Shown here: piece after piece, positions 33,601 through 41,023 of the stretch
How the letters are laid out: each line of letters starts with the position of its first letter
Numbering within the stretch: position 1 is the first letter of the stretch
DNA from: CAVZVW01 sp963778845
Lineage (GTDB): Bacteria; Actinomycetota; Actinomycetes; Actinomycetales; Kineosporiaceae
Length of the DNA stretch: 64,000 nucleotides
Reading direction: 5' to 3'
NCBI GenBank assembly: GCA_963778845.1
Contig: CAVZVW010000001.1
Coordinates: 744,001-808,000, forward strand
The notes under the pieces: generated by a model
Databases searched by the model: none
Seen by the model: the letters and a program-made list of their open reading frames with translations, nothing else
What the model was told of the DNA's origin: nothing
Program-made: the position numbers and the translations under genes

Positions 33601-34279
33601 GGAAGAACGTGTCGGGGTTCTGGGCCGAGCCGCGCAGGACGGGCGCGTCCGGGGTGAGGCCGCGCAGGCGGTGGGCGAGCACGTCGTCCTCGCGCACCAG
33701 CGCACGCATGTCCTCGGTGGTCACGAGCTTGATCTTGTTGACCTCGTGCGAGGTGCGGAACCCGTCGAAGAAGTGCAGGAACGGCAGGCGGGCGCGCAGC
33801 GTCGCGGCATGCGAGACGAGGGCGAAGTCCTGGGCCTCCTGCACCGAGGAGGCGCAGAGCATCACCCAGCCGGTCATCCGGGCGGACATGACGTCGCTCT
33901 GGTCGCCGAAGATGCTCAGTGCGTGCGTGGCCAGCGTGCGCGCCGCGACGTGGATCACCGTCGGGGTCAGCTCGCCGGCGATCTTGTACATGTTCGGCAG
34001 CATGAGCAGCAGGCCCTGGGAGGCGGTGAACGTCGTACCCAGCGCGCCCTTCGTGATCGCACCGTGCAGGGCACCGGCCGCGCCGGCCTCCGACTGCATC
34101 TCGATGACCTCGGGGACCGCGCCCCACAGGTTCTGGCGGCCCGCCGCCGTCCACGCGTCGGCCCACTCCCCCATCTGCGACGCCGGGGTGATCGGGTAGA
34201 TCGCGATGACCTCGCTGAGCGCGTGCGCAACCCGTGCAGCCGCCTCGTTGCCGTCGACACACGCCCAGGTCTTCTCCAT
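30617..34279 (-). CDS. nifJ: Pyruvate:ferredoxin (flavodoxin) oxidoreductase
   Basis: A 1,220-residue, single-chain PFOR of full family length. In order: domain I with YPITPASQMGEW (TPP/substrate), domain II, the gamma region, two [4Fe-4S] motifs CIDCGKCAVTC (near 688) and CTGCGICVDVC (near 745), the proximal cluster Cys in CSGCGET (near 820) with ATGCSS, and TPP-binding GGDGWAYDIGYGG. A fourth cluster Cys lies in YSTCIAHG. It turns pyruvate and CoA into acetyl-CoA and CO2 with reduced ferredoxin or flavodoxin, an oxygen-sensitive reaction. ATG 34279 follows GGAGG. The C-terminus has an EDET/EDEA-type repeat tail. Confidence 0.95.
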   Translation of the reverse strand: MEKTWACVDGNEAAARVAHALSEVIAIYPITPASQMGEWADAWTAAGRQNLWGAVPEVIEMQSEAGAAGALHGAITKGALGTTFTASQGLLLMLPNMYKIAGELTPTVIHVAARTLATHALSIFGDQSDVMSARMTGWVMLCASSVQEAQDFALVSHAATLRARLPFLHFFDGFRTSHEVNKIKLVTTEDMRALVREDDVLAHRLRGLTPDAPVLRGSAQNPDTFFQAREACNPYYDAVPGVVQEVFDELAARTGRQYSLVEYEGAPDAERVVVLMGSGVGAVQETVEELNRRGEKVGLLKVRLYRPFPAAELVAALPTTVKAVAVLDRVKEPGAPAEPLHLDVLTALAEAGRSVPTLIGGRYGLSSKEFTPSMVKAVFDELAARTPKRRFTVGIVDDVTHLSLKPDADFVVPTTSIAAVFFGLGSDGTVGANKNSVKIIGEGTDDFSQGYFVYDSRKSGSVTTSHLRFGHGEIRSTYLVDQADFVAVHQFGLLERMKVLELAKPGATFLLNSPFPASEVWENLPVEVQQQVMDKRLHFYVIDAFKLAKDVGLGTRINTVMQPCFFYLSGVLPQAEVTEKIKKSVEDMYGKRGRVVVERNFAAIDRAIAELVEVPVPTEVFGDLHRMPPLPREAPDFVRTVTAAMLNGEGDLLPVSAMPVDGTWPTDTARWEKRAIAQEIPIWDPSICIDCGKCAVTCPHTAIRIKIFPADALEGAPEGFQSKKYTSRDMPGHLLSVQVAPDDCTGCGICVDVCPARSKTEVKHKSINMEPALEHRDVERPNYDFFLSIPEIDREKVRHDTVKGVAQLQPLFEFSGACSGCGETPYIKTLTQLFGDRMVVANATGCSSIYGGNLPTTPYAKNAAGRGPAWSNSLFEDNAEFGLGLRLGWERQNADARRYVEALRGVLGEGLADGLLQADQGTEGGIAAQRVRVEQLKALLDGLGPVALDGHGDLVRSLRSLADELVDKSVWIIGGDGWAYDIGYGGLDHVLSAGRNVNILVLDTEVYSNTGGQASKATPRGAAAKFAASGKSGAKKDLGLIAQAYGDVYVAQIAIGANEQQTVRALLEAQAWSGPSLVIAYSTCIAHGIEMSTSMSHQDDAVDSGYWPLYRYRPSDADGSHPLKLDSKKPSVPVRTFMNAETRFSMLARQEPERAKHLEVMAQADADERWRYYSQLAGLERSVPHENETVEDETVPDQAVEDEAAGVQAAGVQVVASGEE

Positions 34280-34334
34280 CACGCCTCCGCTGCAAGCACC
34301 AGCGACGAGCAGAGGTGGCTGCCCGTCGGTAGCC

Positions 34335-34382
34335 CCAACCTAGGCGGCACCGCGTGACGCCGAGGCCCACCTAGGTCCCGGG
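34335..34382 (-). promoter_or_regulatory. CCTAGG boxes upstream of PFOR
   Basis: Two CCTAGG cores (34339-34344 and 34370-34375) are 31 bases apart, about three helical turns, and 60-96 bases upstream of the PFOR start. On the minus strand the distal one reads GGGACCTAGGTGGGCC, matching the box before nfnA. A redox or oxygen regulator is a reasonable guess. Confidence 0.4.
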
Positions 34383-34405
34383 TGCGGGCCGACCCACCCG
34401 GGACC
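34374..34405. terminator. 10-bp stem-loop after the SDR gene
   Basis: GGTCCCGGGT (34374-34383) pairs exactly with 34396-34405 over a 12-base loop. It lies 70 bases after the SDR stop and upstream of PFOR, so it probably ends the amidase-SDR transcript. It overlaps the distal CCTAGG box. Confidence 0.45.
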
Positions 34406-34474
34406 TCCGGTCCACCCGGCCACTGTGCTACCGAAGGGCGGTGACGGCCACTCGCCGGGACGGCGTCTGTGTCG

Positions 34475-35233
34475 TCAGAACTGGATGCCGCGCGTCAGCG
34501 CGCCGTCCACCACGAGGTTGGCCCCGGTCGTGAAGCTCGAGACCGGGCTCGCAAGGAACACCACGGCACGGGCCATCTCCGCGGGCGTGCCCATGCGGCC
34601 GGTGGGGTTGAGACCGAGCGCGACGCCGTACAGCTCGGGGTTCCCGCTCTTGATCTGCTCCCACACACCACCGGGGAAGAACGTGTTGCCCGGGGAGACC
34701 GTGTTGGCGCGGATCCCCTTCGGCGCGAGCTGGTATGCCAGACCCTGCGTGTAGGCGATGATCGCCGACTTCGCGGTGCCGTAGGGACCGGAGGCGAAGT
34801 CCACCTCACGCCCCGAGACGCTGCTGACGGTCACGATCGCCGGGTGCTCGCTGCGCTCCAGGTACGGCATCGCGGCCTTGACCACGCGCACCGTGCCGAG
34901 CAGGTCCACGCGCAGCGAGGCCTCCCAGTTCTCGTCGGTATCGGGTATCGCCAGGGCGCTCACGTTGGACACGACGACGTCGAGCCCGCCCAGCGCGGCG
35001 GCGCTGGACTCGACCCACCCCGCCAGCTCGGCGGCGTCCCCGACGTCGGCCACCGACCCGAGCGCCCGGCCCCGGCCCGCCAGCGCCGCGTTGGCATCCT
35101 CCACCCCTTGGCCGTCGCGGGCGCAGAAGGCGACATGCGCACCCTCGTCGAGGAAGGTCTCGACGACGGCGCGCCCGATCCCCCGGGTGCCGCCGGTGAC
35201 GATCACGCGCAGGCCGCTCAGCTGCAGGTCCAT
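34475..35233 (-). CDS. SDR family oxidoreductase
   Basis: A 252-residue classical short-chain dehydrogenase: cofactor motif TGGTRGIG (14-21), NVSA where NAG is usual, catalytic TVSSVSG and YGTAK. The Arg after the Gly-rich loop (GTRG) often goes with NADP preference. The substrate is unknown. It is 72 bases downstream of an acetamidase/formamidase gene on the same strand and may act in the same degradation route. Confidence 0.85.
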   Translation of the reverse strand: MDLQLSGLRVIVTGGTRGIGRAVVETFLDEGAHVAFCARDGQGVEDANAALAGRGRALGSVADVGDAAELAGWVESSAAALGGLDVVVSNVSALAIPDTDENWEASLRVDLLGTVRVVKAAMPYLERSEHPAIVTVSSVSGREVDFASGPYGTAKSAIIAYTQGLAYQLAPKGIRANTVSPGNTFFPGGVWEQIKSGNPELYGVALGLNPTGRMGTPAEMARAVVFLASPVSSFTTGANLVVDGALTRGIQF

Positions 35234-35305
35234 GGTGGGTGCCCTTCGGTTCGTGGTCGCGTTCGCAGGGAGGGTCGTGGTGCGGGTGTGGGCAAGGTCG
35301 AGGGG

Positions 35306-36313
35306 TCAGACGGCGCCCAGCGCGGCGGCGCGGGCTCGCAGGTCGGCGTGCACACCCTCGAACGCGCTCGCGGCCGGTAGCAACGCCTTCGGGGCCTTGA
35401 CGACCACGCTGTAGTTGGCGTCCACCACGTTGGCGATCGGGGCCTTCGTGATCTGGGAGAGCAGCTGGTAGGAGTCCATCGGGTGCAACCCGTACAGCTG
35501 CTCGAACCACCGGACCATCTCCAGCTGGGCGATGCGCCAGGAGTCCTCCATGGGGCGGCTCGACCCGACCGCCATCCAGTGCTCGTCGTCCTCCAGCCGC
35601 GGCCACAGCGGGCCGGCACCCTTGACGAGCTCCACGATCAGGGTCGTGGTCATCGCGCCCTCGACCGCCGTGCCGCAGGCCTCGCCCTCGCCCTGCCGGT
35701 AGTGCCCGTCCCCGATCGAGAACAGGGCGCCCTCCACGTTGACCCCGAGGAAGCAGGTCGTGCCCGCCCGCATCTGGGGGGTGTCCATGTTGCCGCCGAA
35801 GCGCTCCGGGACCAGCGACGTGCGCACCTCCCCGGCCGGCGGCGCGACTCCCACCGTCCCAAGCATCGGCTCCAGCGGCAGCTCGACGCGCAGGTCGCCG
35901 TGCCGGGCCTCGAAGCCGACGGTGCGACGGGCCGAGTCGAGGTGGTAGATCCATGTCGTGTCGGGCAGCGCGTCCTGCATCGTGGCGGTGCGGTCGGTGC
36001 TCGTCATGCCGCCGAAGAACGGGATCGCCGCCGAGACTCCCCAGTCGCGCGCCGGTGTGAGGTCGACGAGGTGGATGGCGAGCGCGTCCCCCGGCTCGGC
36101 GCCCTCGACGTAGAAGGGCCCGGTCTGCGGGTTGACGTAACGCAGGTCGACCTTCTCGCTGGATCGGTCGTCGACGCTGCGCAAGGCGTGGTTGAAGGCG
36201 TCCTCGGTCCACAGGCGCAGGGCGGTGCCCGGCTTGATGTGCATCGCCGGGGCAGCGCCCCCGAACGTGTAGGCGAACTGCTCGAAGGTGGGTGTGAACT
36301 CCACGACGTCCAT
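35306..36313 (-). CDS. Acetamidase/formamidase family protein
   Basis: A 335-residue FmdA/AmdA-type amidohydrolase. Conserved blocks seen include GDALAIHL, PFFGGMTSTDRT, GNMDTPQM and the DGHYRQGEGEACGTAVE metal/active-site region. It hydrolyses short amides such as formamide or acetamide to ammonia and the acid; substrate range cannot be read from sequence. ATG 36313 (MDVVEFTP) is the natural start; the frame is open upstream without homology. It probably leads the operon with the SDR. Confidence 0.88.
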   Translation of the reverse strand: MDVVEFTPTFEQFAYTFGGAAPAMHIKPGTALRLWTEDAFNHALRSVDDRSSEKVDLRYVNPQTGPFYVEGAEPGDALAIHLVDLTPARDWGVSAAIPFFGGMTSTDRTATMQDALPDTTWIYHLDSARRTVGFEARHGDLRVELPLEPMLGTVGVAPPAGEVRTSLVPERFGGNMDTPQMRAGTTCFLGVNVEGALFSIGDGHYRQGEGEACGTAVEGAMTTTLIVELVKGAGPLWPRLEDDEHWMAVGSSRPMEDSWRIAQLEMVRWFEQLYGLHPMDSYQLLSQITKAPIANVVDANYSVVVKAPKALLPAASAFEGVHADLRARAAALGAV

Positions 36314-36489
36314 GAGCGCGGATGCTATGCCGCCGCGACGTCCGCCGTCAGCCCTGGGCCCAGCGCGCCGGGTTCGGTCTCGCCTCTCGCACTCCAGGTG
36401 TCCCCCGATGCTGGCTGTAGGCAGCGTGTCCATGACCCACGGGGGCGCGACGTTGACCGAGCCGGAGGGCTCGCTGGGGGCAGACGGCC

Positions 36490-36783
36490 TCACGCCGATT
36501 GGAGCGGACGGATGTCTTCCAGTGCCGTCCCGAGGTGGTCCTTCTGCATCTCGAGGTCGAACCGTGTCTGCAGGTTGAGCCAGAACCGGTCGGTCGTTCC
36601 GAAGAAGCGGGACAGGCGCAGTGCCGTGTCCGCGGTGATCCGGCGCTTGCCGTGAACGATCTCGTTGATCCGGCGGGGAGGGACGCCGATGGACACGGCC
36701 AAGCGGTGCTGGGTCACGCCCAAGGGCTCCAGGAAGTCCTCCAAGAGGACCTCTCCCGGGTGGATCGGCGTCAAGGTAGCCAT
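36490..36783 (-). CDS. higA: HigA-family antitoxin
   Basis: A 97-residue XRE-type antitoxin. IHPGEVLLEDFLEPLG is the HigA N-terminal signature; the helix-turn-helix follows (TQHRLAVSIGVPPRRINEI) and ends TDRFWLNLQ. It neutralises HigB and represses the operon with it. AGGAGGT lies seven bases before ATG 36783, so it can be made independently and well. It is second in the operon, 12 bases after higB, the normal higBA order. Confidence 0.92.
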   Translation of the reverse strand: MATLTPIHPGEVLLEDFLEPLGVTQHRLAVSIGVPPRRINEIVHGKRRITADTALRLSRFFGTTDRFWLNLQTRFDLEMQKDHLGTALEDIRPLQSA

Positions 36784-36795
36784 GTCGCACACCTC

Positions 36796-37077
36796 CTAGT
36801 GGTAGTCCACGATCTCGACGTAGTCAGGCCCGGCATCGGTCCAGACGAAGCAGATCCGCCATTGCTGGTTGATCCGTATGCTGTGCTGCCCGGCGCGGTC
36901 TCCCTTCAAGGCCTCCAGGCGGTTGCCCGGAGGGATCCGTAGGTCGTCGAGTACGTCGGCCGCGTCCAGCATCGCCAACTTGCGCAGGGCTACGCGTTCG
37001 ATCCTCGGGTCGAACTGCTTGACACGCTGGCGTGACCAGAGCCGCTCAGTTGCAGGGTCTCCGAACGACCGGATCAC
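36796..37077 (-). CDS. higB: HigB-family mRNA interferase toxin
   Basis: A 93-residue RelE-fold toxin of the HigB (plasmid maintenance killer) family. Signatures are IRSFGDPATERLW, LRIPPGNRLEALKGDRAGQHSIRIN and WRICFVW, with the usual basic catalytic residues. It cleaves ribosome-bound mRNA when HigA is lost. GTG 37077 gives the family N-terminus. A TATGCT hexamer ends only six bases upstream, so the transcript may be leaderless. The perfect operator 37081-37109 covers this promoter. Confidence 0.92.
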   Translation of the reverse strand: MIRSFGDPATERLWSRQRVKQFDPRIERVALRKLAMLDAADVLDDLRIPPGNRLEALKGDRAGQHSIRINQQWRICFVWTDAGPDYVEIVDYH

Positions 37078-37080
37078 AAC

Positions 37081-37109
37081 CTCAGCATAACGCGTCACGT
37101 TATGCTGAG
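37081..37109. promoter_or_regulatory. higBA operator: perfect 12-bp inverted repeat
   Basis: CTCAGCATAACG (37081-37092) and its exact complement (37098-37109) are separated by CGTCA. It starts three bases upstream of the higB GTG and contains the likely -10 TATGCT, the expected place for HigA/HigBA repression. Confidence 0.8.
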
Positions 37110-37113
37110 GCCA

Positions 37114-37817
37114 GTGGCCCGGGCTTCCCTGACTCTGGCGGTAGGTCCCTGAGGTTGTGGTGGAACTGGCGGCGGGTGGCCGGTATAGCTGGCGTGGCGC
37201 AACGAGCTGTGCGGGCTGACGTTCCGTCTCTATGACCGCTTCATCAAGTGGAATCCGCGCGCAACCGGCGTCGACCTGGAGAGGGAACGGCTCCGCCAGC
37301 AGTGGCTCGTAGGCCACCACCCGGCGCCCAGGGTGCTGTCATGGGGGCACGACGAGCAGGCGCAGTGGCTGGCGACCACGTCTGTGCCCGGTGGGCACGC
37401 AGTCGGAGATACGTGGAGGGCCCGGCGCCCGGAGGCCATCCAGGCGATCGCCACGGGCCTGCGTGCGATCCACGCCATCACGATCCATGACTTCCCGGCC
37501 GAATGGACGGCGCAGTCCTGGGTCGGGCGCACCCCCGCATCGCTGGGTCCCCGCCCGGACCTTGCCGATCCGGTGCTGGTGCACGGCGACGCCTGCGCCC
37601 CCAACACGCTGGTTTCCGCCGCGGGTGAGTGGACCGGCAACGTCGACTTCGGCGACCTGGCCGTGGGCGGCCGGTGGGCCGACCTGGCCATCGCGTCGAT
37701 GAGCCTGGACTGGAGCTTCGGCGAGGGCCACCAGACGGAGCCGTACGTGCCTATGGGATGGACGCCGACCCAGAGCGGATCCACTACTACCGCGCGCTCT
37801 GGCACCTCGAGTCGTAG
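37114..37817 (+). pseudogene. Decayed aminoglycoside O-phosphotransferase gene (APH(3')-like)
   Basis: Translation in three pieces recovers an APH: VARASLTLAV (start GTG 37114), then PEVVVELAAGG in the +1 frame from about 37148, then WRNELCGLTFRLYDRFIKW back in the first frame from about 37195, through the catalytic HGDACAPNT and NVDFGDLAVGGRWADLA, and a last shift near 37745-37752 into YGMDADPERIHYYRALW ending at TAG 37815-37817. Stops TGA 37150 and TAG 37186 block the first frame. At least three frame changes mean no functional enzyme. It lies between two toxin-antitoxin modules. Confidence 0.85.
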
Positions 37818-37852
37818 GCCGCCCGCTTGCTGTCGTCGACCTCGCCCCACCT

Positions 37853-37869
37853 GGTACCACAGTGGTACC
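37853..37869. promoter_or_regulatory. RHH-doc operator palindrome
   Basis: GGTACCAC and GTGGTACC flank a single A, a perfect 17-base palindrome eight bases upstream of the antitoxin ATG. Ribbon-helix-helix antitoxins bind such short palindromes; this is the likely autoregulatory site. Confidence 0.75.
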
Positions 37870-37877
37870 GTCAGGGC

Positions 37878-38084
37878 ATGGCGATGAACTTGCGTCTGGA
37901 CGACGAGGACGCTGCGCTGCTCAAGTCGTTGGCGCGAGCACAGGACCTCTCCATGCATGAGGCGGTGCTGCGCGCGATCCGGCGCGCGGCCTGGGACGTG
38001 GAGCACGCCGTACGGGTACAAGGGGCCACGGCCGCAATGCAGACCCGCTGGGGCGATGTGCTGCAGCGCTTGGGCGAGGCGTGA
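37878..38084 (+). CDS. Ribbon-helix-helix antitoxin of a doc module
   Basis: A 68-residue protein: MAMNLRLDDEDAALLKSLAR is the DNA-contacting strand and helix of an RHH (CopG/Arc-like) domain, and SMHEAVLRAIRRAAWD its second helix. The C-terminal tail (TRWGDVLQRLGEA) is the probable toxin-binding region. It overlaps the doc gene by four bases (GTGA) and follows a palindromic operator. It replaces the more common Phd-type partner of Doc toxins. Confidence 0.85.
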   Translation: MAMNLRLDDEDAALLKSLARAQDLSMHEAVLRAIRRAAWDVEHAVRVQGATAAMQTRWGDVLQRLGEA

Positions 38085-38473
38085 GCACTGGTGACCGGCC
38101 TGTCGAGTACCTGACCCTCGAGGACCTGCTCAATCTCGTCCGCGCTCTGGGCGTCGGTCCCGTCCGCGATGTCGGGCTGCTGGACTCCTCGGTGCACCGA
38201 CCGCAGGCAGCCTTCATGGGCCAAAAGGCGTACCCATCGGTGCAGAGCAAGGCCGCCGCACTGATGCATTCATTCTCCTCCAACCATGCCCTGGTCGACG
38301 GCAACAGGCGGCTAGCTCTGCTGGCCACGGCGGTGTTCCTGCGCCTCAACGGCCTCGACCTGGCCCTGTCCGACGACGAGGTGTTCGACCTCACTATGGC
38401 CGTGGCCTTCGGCCAGCTGACGGCCGACGAGATCGCGGCACGTCTGCGTGTCTCATCGGCGAATCAGCCCTGA
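38081..38473 (+). CDS. doc: Fic/Doc-family toxin
   Basis: A 130-residue Doc toxin. The catalytic Fic motif is HALVDGNRRLA (near 68-78), preceded by KAAALMHSFSSN, and the N-terminal YLTLEDLL is typical of Doc. Doc enzymes phosphorylate EF-Tu to stop translation. GTG 38081 overlaps the antitoxin stop, so toxin synthesis depends on the antitoxin message. The motif looks intact, so the toxin is probably active. No other plasmid-maintenance genes are nearby apart from higBA. Confidence 0.9.
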   Translation: MSTGDRPVEYLTLEDLLNLVRALGVGPVRDVGLLDSSVHRPQAAFMGQKAYPSVQSKAAALMHSFSSNHALVDGNRRLALLATAVFLRLNGLDLALSDDEVFDLTMAVAFGQLTADEIAARLRVSSANQP

Positions 38474-38800
38474 ACCAGACCCAAGCACGCACGCGTATCG
38501 ACGAACGACCGATTCCGTACACATCGGTCGGGGCCGTGCGTCACACTCGCACCGTCGACGTCGACGGCGATGCCGGCGGCCTCGAGGAACGGGCTGGTCG
38601 CGGGCTCCACCTTGAGCCGCCCTTCCATCCCCCGGGACAACACGACCGCCGACGGCCTCCGCGCCAGCACGTCCGCAACATCGACCGGCCGTGTCCCCGG
38701 ATCGTGACGCATCCCGGTCCGACCCCAGTCCCAGGCCTGCCCGCCACCGGAAAGAGGATGAAGTCCTTGCCGGGGATGACTAGGCAAGGAGAGACGTCCG
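38464..38800 (-). pseudogene. Degraded Mth938-like (DUF498) gene
   Basis: The minus strand encodes WDWGRTGMRHDPGTRPVDV and VVLSRGMEGRLKVEPAT, much like the Mth938/DUF498 fold. The upstream part (VIPGKDFILFP) continues in another frame, with the shift near 38745. No start in a sensible place is seen. It is probably a relic of a small gene. The remaining bases to 38942 hold nothing recognisable apart from C/G tracts near the end of the next gene. Confidence 0.4.
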
Positions 38801-38942
38801 CTCGGTCACAGCAGCACCCTGGCCCAACCCGGCCGCAGCAAGCAGCACCCAGGGGCCAGACTCACCCGGGCTTCTCCATCCGCGCCGGGTTCCGATGCGA
38901 CCGTCGGGGAGGCCGACCCCCCGGGGTCCAGCCGACGCCTGG

Positions 38943-40169
38943 TCAGCGGGCCGGCAGGTCGACGTGGGCGGGGGAGAGCTCGGCGACCGACGTGACGCCG
39001 AGCAGCTGCATCGTGCGCTGCACCTGGGAGGCGAGGATGTCGACCGTCCGCTGGACGCCGCGCTCCCCGCCGGCCATGAGCCCGTACAGGTACGCCCGGC
39101 CCACCAGGCAGGCGCGGGCTCCCAGGGCGACCGCTCCCACGACGTCAGCCCCGTCGAGGACGCCGCCGTCGACCATGACCTCCGCCTGACCTCCGACGGC
39201 GTCGACCACCTCGGGCAGCACCTCCAGGGGGGTGCGCGCGCGGTCGAGCTGGCGACCTCCGTGGTTGGACACGACCACGGCGTCGGCCCCCGCCTCGACG
39301 ACCGCCCGGGCGTCCGCCGCGGACAGCACGCCCTTCACCACGAGGCGGCCCGGCCACTGGGCGCGCAGCCAGCCCACGTCGTCCATCGTGACTTTCGGGT
39401 CGAACACCTTGTCGATCAGCTCGGCGACGGTGCCTCCCCAGCTGCTCAGCGAGGCGAACTCCAGGGGCGGGGTGGTCAGCAGGTCGAACCACCAGGCGGG
39501 GTGCGTCGCCGCGTTGAGCACCGTCCGCAGGGTCAGGGCCGGCGGGATCGTGAGGCCGTTGTGCACGTCACGCAACCTCTGCCCGGCCACCGGGGTGTCC
39601 ACCGTGAGCACCAGCGCCTCGTAGCCGCTGGCAGCCGCGCGCGAGACGAGGTCGGCGCTCGCGGCCCGGTCGCGCCACAGGTAGAGCTGGAACCAGCGCC
39701 GCGCCTGCGGGGCTGCCGCCGCGAGGTCCTCCAGGGACGTCGTGCCCATGGTCGACAGGGCGTAGGGGAGGCCGGCCCTGCCCGCGACCCGGGCGACCGC
39801 CGGCTCGCCCTCGGTGTGCATGAGGCGGGTGAAGCCCGTGGGCGCGAACACGATCGGCAGGCTGCACGCGCCCCCGAGGACCGTGGTGGACGTGTCGACC
39901 TCCGAGACGTCGCGCAGCACCCCGGGGCGCAGCTCGAGCCGGGCGAAGGCGGCGCGCGAACGCCGCAGGGAGAGCTCCGCCCCCGCAGCCCCGTCGGTGT
40001 AGTCGAAGACGGCCCGCGGGGCCCGCCGCTTGGCGAGCAGGCGCAGGTCCCCGATCGTCGCGGCCGACGCGAGCCGCCGGGCTGTGACGTCGAGGGAGAC
40101 GGGCGCTGGTCGCAGCAGGGGTGCCAGCTGCGACCAGCGCGGAAGGCTGCGCTGCGTGGGTCGGTTCAC
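38943..40169 (-). CDS. FMN-dependent alpha-hydroxy-acid oxidase/dehydrogenase
   Basis: A 408-residue member of the lactate/glycolate oxidase family. FMN and substrate motifs are present: FDYTDGAAG, FAPTGFTRLMH, QLYLWRD, and the catalytic SNHGGRQLDR with the active-site His. GGVLDGADVVGAVALGA is the phosphate-binding part. It oxidises a 2-hydroxy acid such as L-lactate, giving electrons to quinone or oxygen; LldD-like enzymes usually serve as membrane-associated dehydrogenases. It stands alone, with 151 bases to the next gene. Confidence 0.9.
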   Translation of the reverse strand: MNRPTQRSLPRWSQLAPLLRPAPVSLDVTARRLASAATIGDLRLLAKRRAPRAVFDYTDGAAGAELSLRRSRAAFARLELRPGVLRDVSEVDTSTTVLGGACSLPIVFAPTGFTRLMHTEGEPAVARVAGRAGLPYALSTMGTTSLEDLAAAAPQARRWFQLYLWRDRAASADLVSRAAASGYEALVLTVDTPVAGQRLRDVHNGLTIPPALTLRTVLNAATHPAWWFDLLTTPPLEFASLSSWGGTVAELIDKVFDPKVTMDDVGWLRAQWPGRLVVKGVLSAADARAVVEAGADAVVVSNHGGRQLDRARTPLEVLPEVVDAVGGQAEVMVDGGVLDGADVVGAVALGARACLVGRAYLYGLMAGGERGVQRTVDILASQVQRTMQLLGVTSVAELSPAHVDLPAR

Positions 40170-40320
40170 CCGCCGTCCTTTCGACGTTCGGTGCTTGCGT
40201 GCCCCCGCCTACCGGCGTCGACGCACGCGGTGCCGGGTCACAGCCTGTACCCGAGCCGGGGGACGACGCCAGCGAGGACCCTCTGGGCCCCGAGACGTGC
40301 TGCCGACGAGGGTGCGACCT

Positions 40321-40974
40321 CTACCGGGGCTTCGTGACGAGCCCGGCCCCGCTGCCGACCGACGTGTCCTCGTCGCTCGCAGCGACGCCCTGACCATGGT
40401 CGGTCGCAGCCAGGACGGCCTCGACCTGGGCCGCCAGCGCCGGCGCGCCGAGACGGTTGTCGACCTCCCGGTGCGCGACCGGCGGCGGCTCGTCCGGCCG
40501 GATGCGCGCCAGGTAGGCGTCGAATGCCGCGAGCTTCCCGGAGTCGCGGCCCTCCCCCCGGCTGACCAGGCGCTCACGCAGCGACGCCGCGTCGCTTCGC
40601 ACCCAGATGAGGTGGACCGGCTCCCCGCCGAGGTCCTCGGCCCACCGTGCCCACGCGGCAGGGTCGCGGATCTGGGTCGTGAACGGCCCGTCCAGCAGCA
40701 CCGGGCACCCGAGCGCCCGGACCTCCCGCGCCGCAGCCGTCATGCCGGCGTACTCGTGGACCTTGATGTGCTCGTCGTACCACGGACCCTCGCGCTCACC
40801 GAAAGACCGCCCGTGCGCCGTCAGCACCTCGGTGCTGAAGCCGGCGAAGAGGGTGTCCTTGTCCAGACGTGCGGGGACCGGGTCGAGGGCCTCGCAGAGC
40901 AGCCGCGCGAGCGTCGACTTGCCGGAACCGGGGGCTCCGGCGACCACCCAGACCGCAGCGGGAGGACGAGTCAC
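40321..40974 (-). CDS. P-loop kinase-like ATPase
   Basis: A 217-residue AAA_33/zeta-toxin-like P-loop protein. Walker A is GAPGSGKST, followed by RLDKDTLFAGF as in small-molecule and nucleotide-type kinases. LIWVRSDAASLRERLVSRG is the Arg-containing lid. GTG 40974 (VTRPPAAVW) is chosen; the frame reaches 41025, but that would overlap the divergent gene's start. It probably phosphorylates a small molecule; antibiotic or sugar kinases of this class exist. No partner gene. Confidence 0.78.
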   Translation of the reverse strand: MTRPPAAVWVVAGAPGSGKSTLARLLCEALDPVPARLDKDTLFAGFSTEVLTAHGRSFGEREGPWYDEHIKVHEYAGMTAAAREVRALGCPVLLDGPFTTQIRDPAAWARWAEDLGGEPVHLIWVRSDAASLRERLVSRGEGRDSGKLAAFDAYLARIRPDEPPPVAHREVDNRLGAPALAAQVEAVLAATDHGQGVAASDEDTSVGSGAGLVTKPR

Positions 40975-41023
40975 CAGGCCACTATCCCCGATGCCGGGCG
41001 CAGTCAGTGGCAGGCTGACGGCC

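Noticed and set aside
30725..34357. A 1,200-codon open frame antisense to PFOR
   Set aside because: It has no domains, is rich in His, Arg, Val and Asp, and mirrors the codon bias of the PFOR gene. In GC-rich DNA a real gene opens such shadows.
37114..37887. An intact aminoglycoside phosphotransferase
   Set aside because: At least three frame changes and two in-frame stops occur; the longest piece lacks both ends.
36490..38942. A complete mobile element
   Set aside because: No integrase, transposase, terminal inverted repeats or target duplication were found around the toxin-antitoxin patch.
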